Program-made: the position numbers and the translations under genes
Notes under the pieces: generated by a model
The model's database searches: none
The model's input: the letters and a program-made list of their open reading frames with translations, nothing else
What the model was told of the DNA's origin: nothing
DNA from: Anaerolineae bacterium
Lineage (GTDB): Bacteria; Chloroflexota; Anaerolineae; DUEN01
Assembly: GCA_021159845.1 (NCBI GenBank)
Contig: JAGHDS010000461.1
Span: 1 to 14,247 of the forward strand
Direction of reading: 5' to 3'
DNA: 14,247 nt
In this document: one piece after another, positions 14,242-14,247 of the stretch
Numbering within the stretch: the first letter of the stretch is position 1
Layout: the number at the start of each line of letters is the position of its first letter

Positions 14242-14247
14242 ACCCAG

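Noticed and set aside
1..14247. CRISPR arrays, tRNA or rRNA genes, insertion sequences
   Set aside because: I saw no regularly spaced repeats, no tRNA-like arms with a TTCGA core in the right setting, no rRNA stretches and no transposase motifs.

Overview
The window looks like chromosomal DNA of a member of the Chloroflexota (Anaerolineae-like). The DNA is GC-rich. It encodes secreted mosaic proteins (LVIVD, GEVED-like and cupredoxin-like pieces) that end in a short Tyr-[Leu/Ile]-Pro...Leu-Arg tag, a stand-alone RHS/YD-repeat protein with a signal peptide, and a BTAD-type (SARP-like) regulator. This assignment rests on protein style only; there is no rRNA or tRNA gene to confirm it.

Layout. 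(1) 1-445: a leader with a 7-bp direct repeat at 11-bp spacing, followed by a small uncharacterised protein. (2) 532-6416: a co-directional secreted-protein cluster closed by a strong intrinsic terminator at 6433-6467. It holds a frameshifted LVIVD/GEVED/cupredoxin mosaic, a 1411-residue secreted RHS-repeat protein and a 117-residue secreted protein with two YD motifs. The first and third share the C-terminal tag. (3) 6595-8601, minus strand: an intact transketolase with its own promoter. (4) 8602-9260: a 659-bp intergenic region with divergent promoters, two strong inverted repeats and a pair of direct repeats. (5) 9261-12204: a tight three-gene operon of sugar-phosphate isomerase/epimerase-like protein, EamA transporter and DUF89/ARMT1-type phosphatase, behind a near-consensus sigma-70-type promoter. 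(6) 12262-12567, minus strand: a two-[4Fe-4S] ferredoxin with the cysteine layout of HgcB, the mercury-methylation partner protein, but with no hgcA in the window. (7) 12610-13283, minus strand: remnants of two unrelated genes, a glucose/sorbosone dehydrogenase N-terminus and a SIS-domain sugar isomerase, joined almost end to end and both broken. (8) 13297-14247: a strong promoter and a BTAD regulator that meets an amber codon just before an 11-G run at the window edge.

How the parts relate. Transketolase, the xylose-isomerase-like protein, the phosphatase and the SIS remnant all concern sugars or sugar phosphates, so the middle of the window is a loose carbohydrate-metabolism neighbourhood. 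The secreted cluster on the left is a separate module. Its RHS protein has no recognisable toxin tail and no obvious immunity gene. The points that most deserve a second look are the orphan HgcB-like ferredoxin, the shared C-terminal tag, the permuted cupredoxin halves and the pseudogene junction, whose second half is hidden by an in-frame stop.
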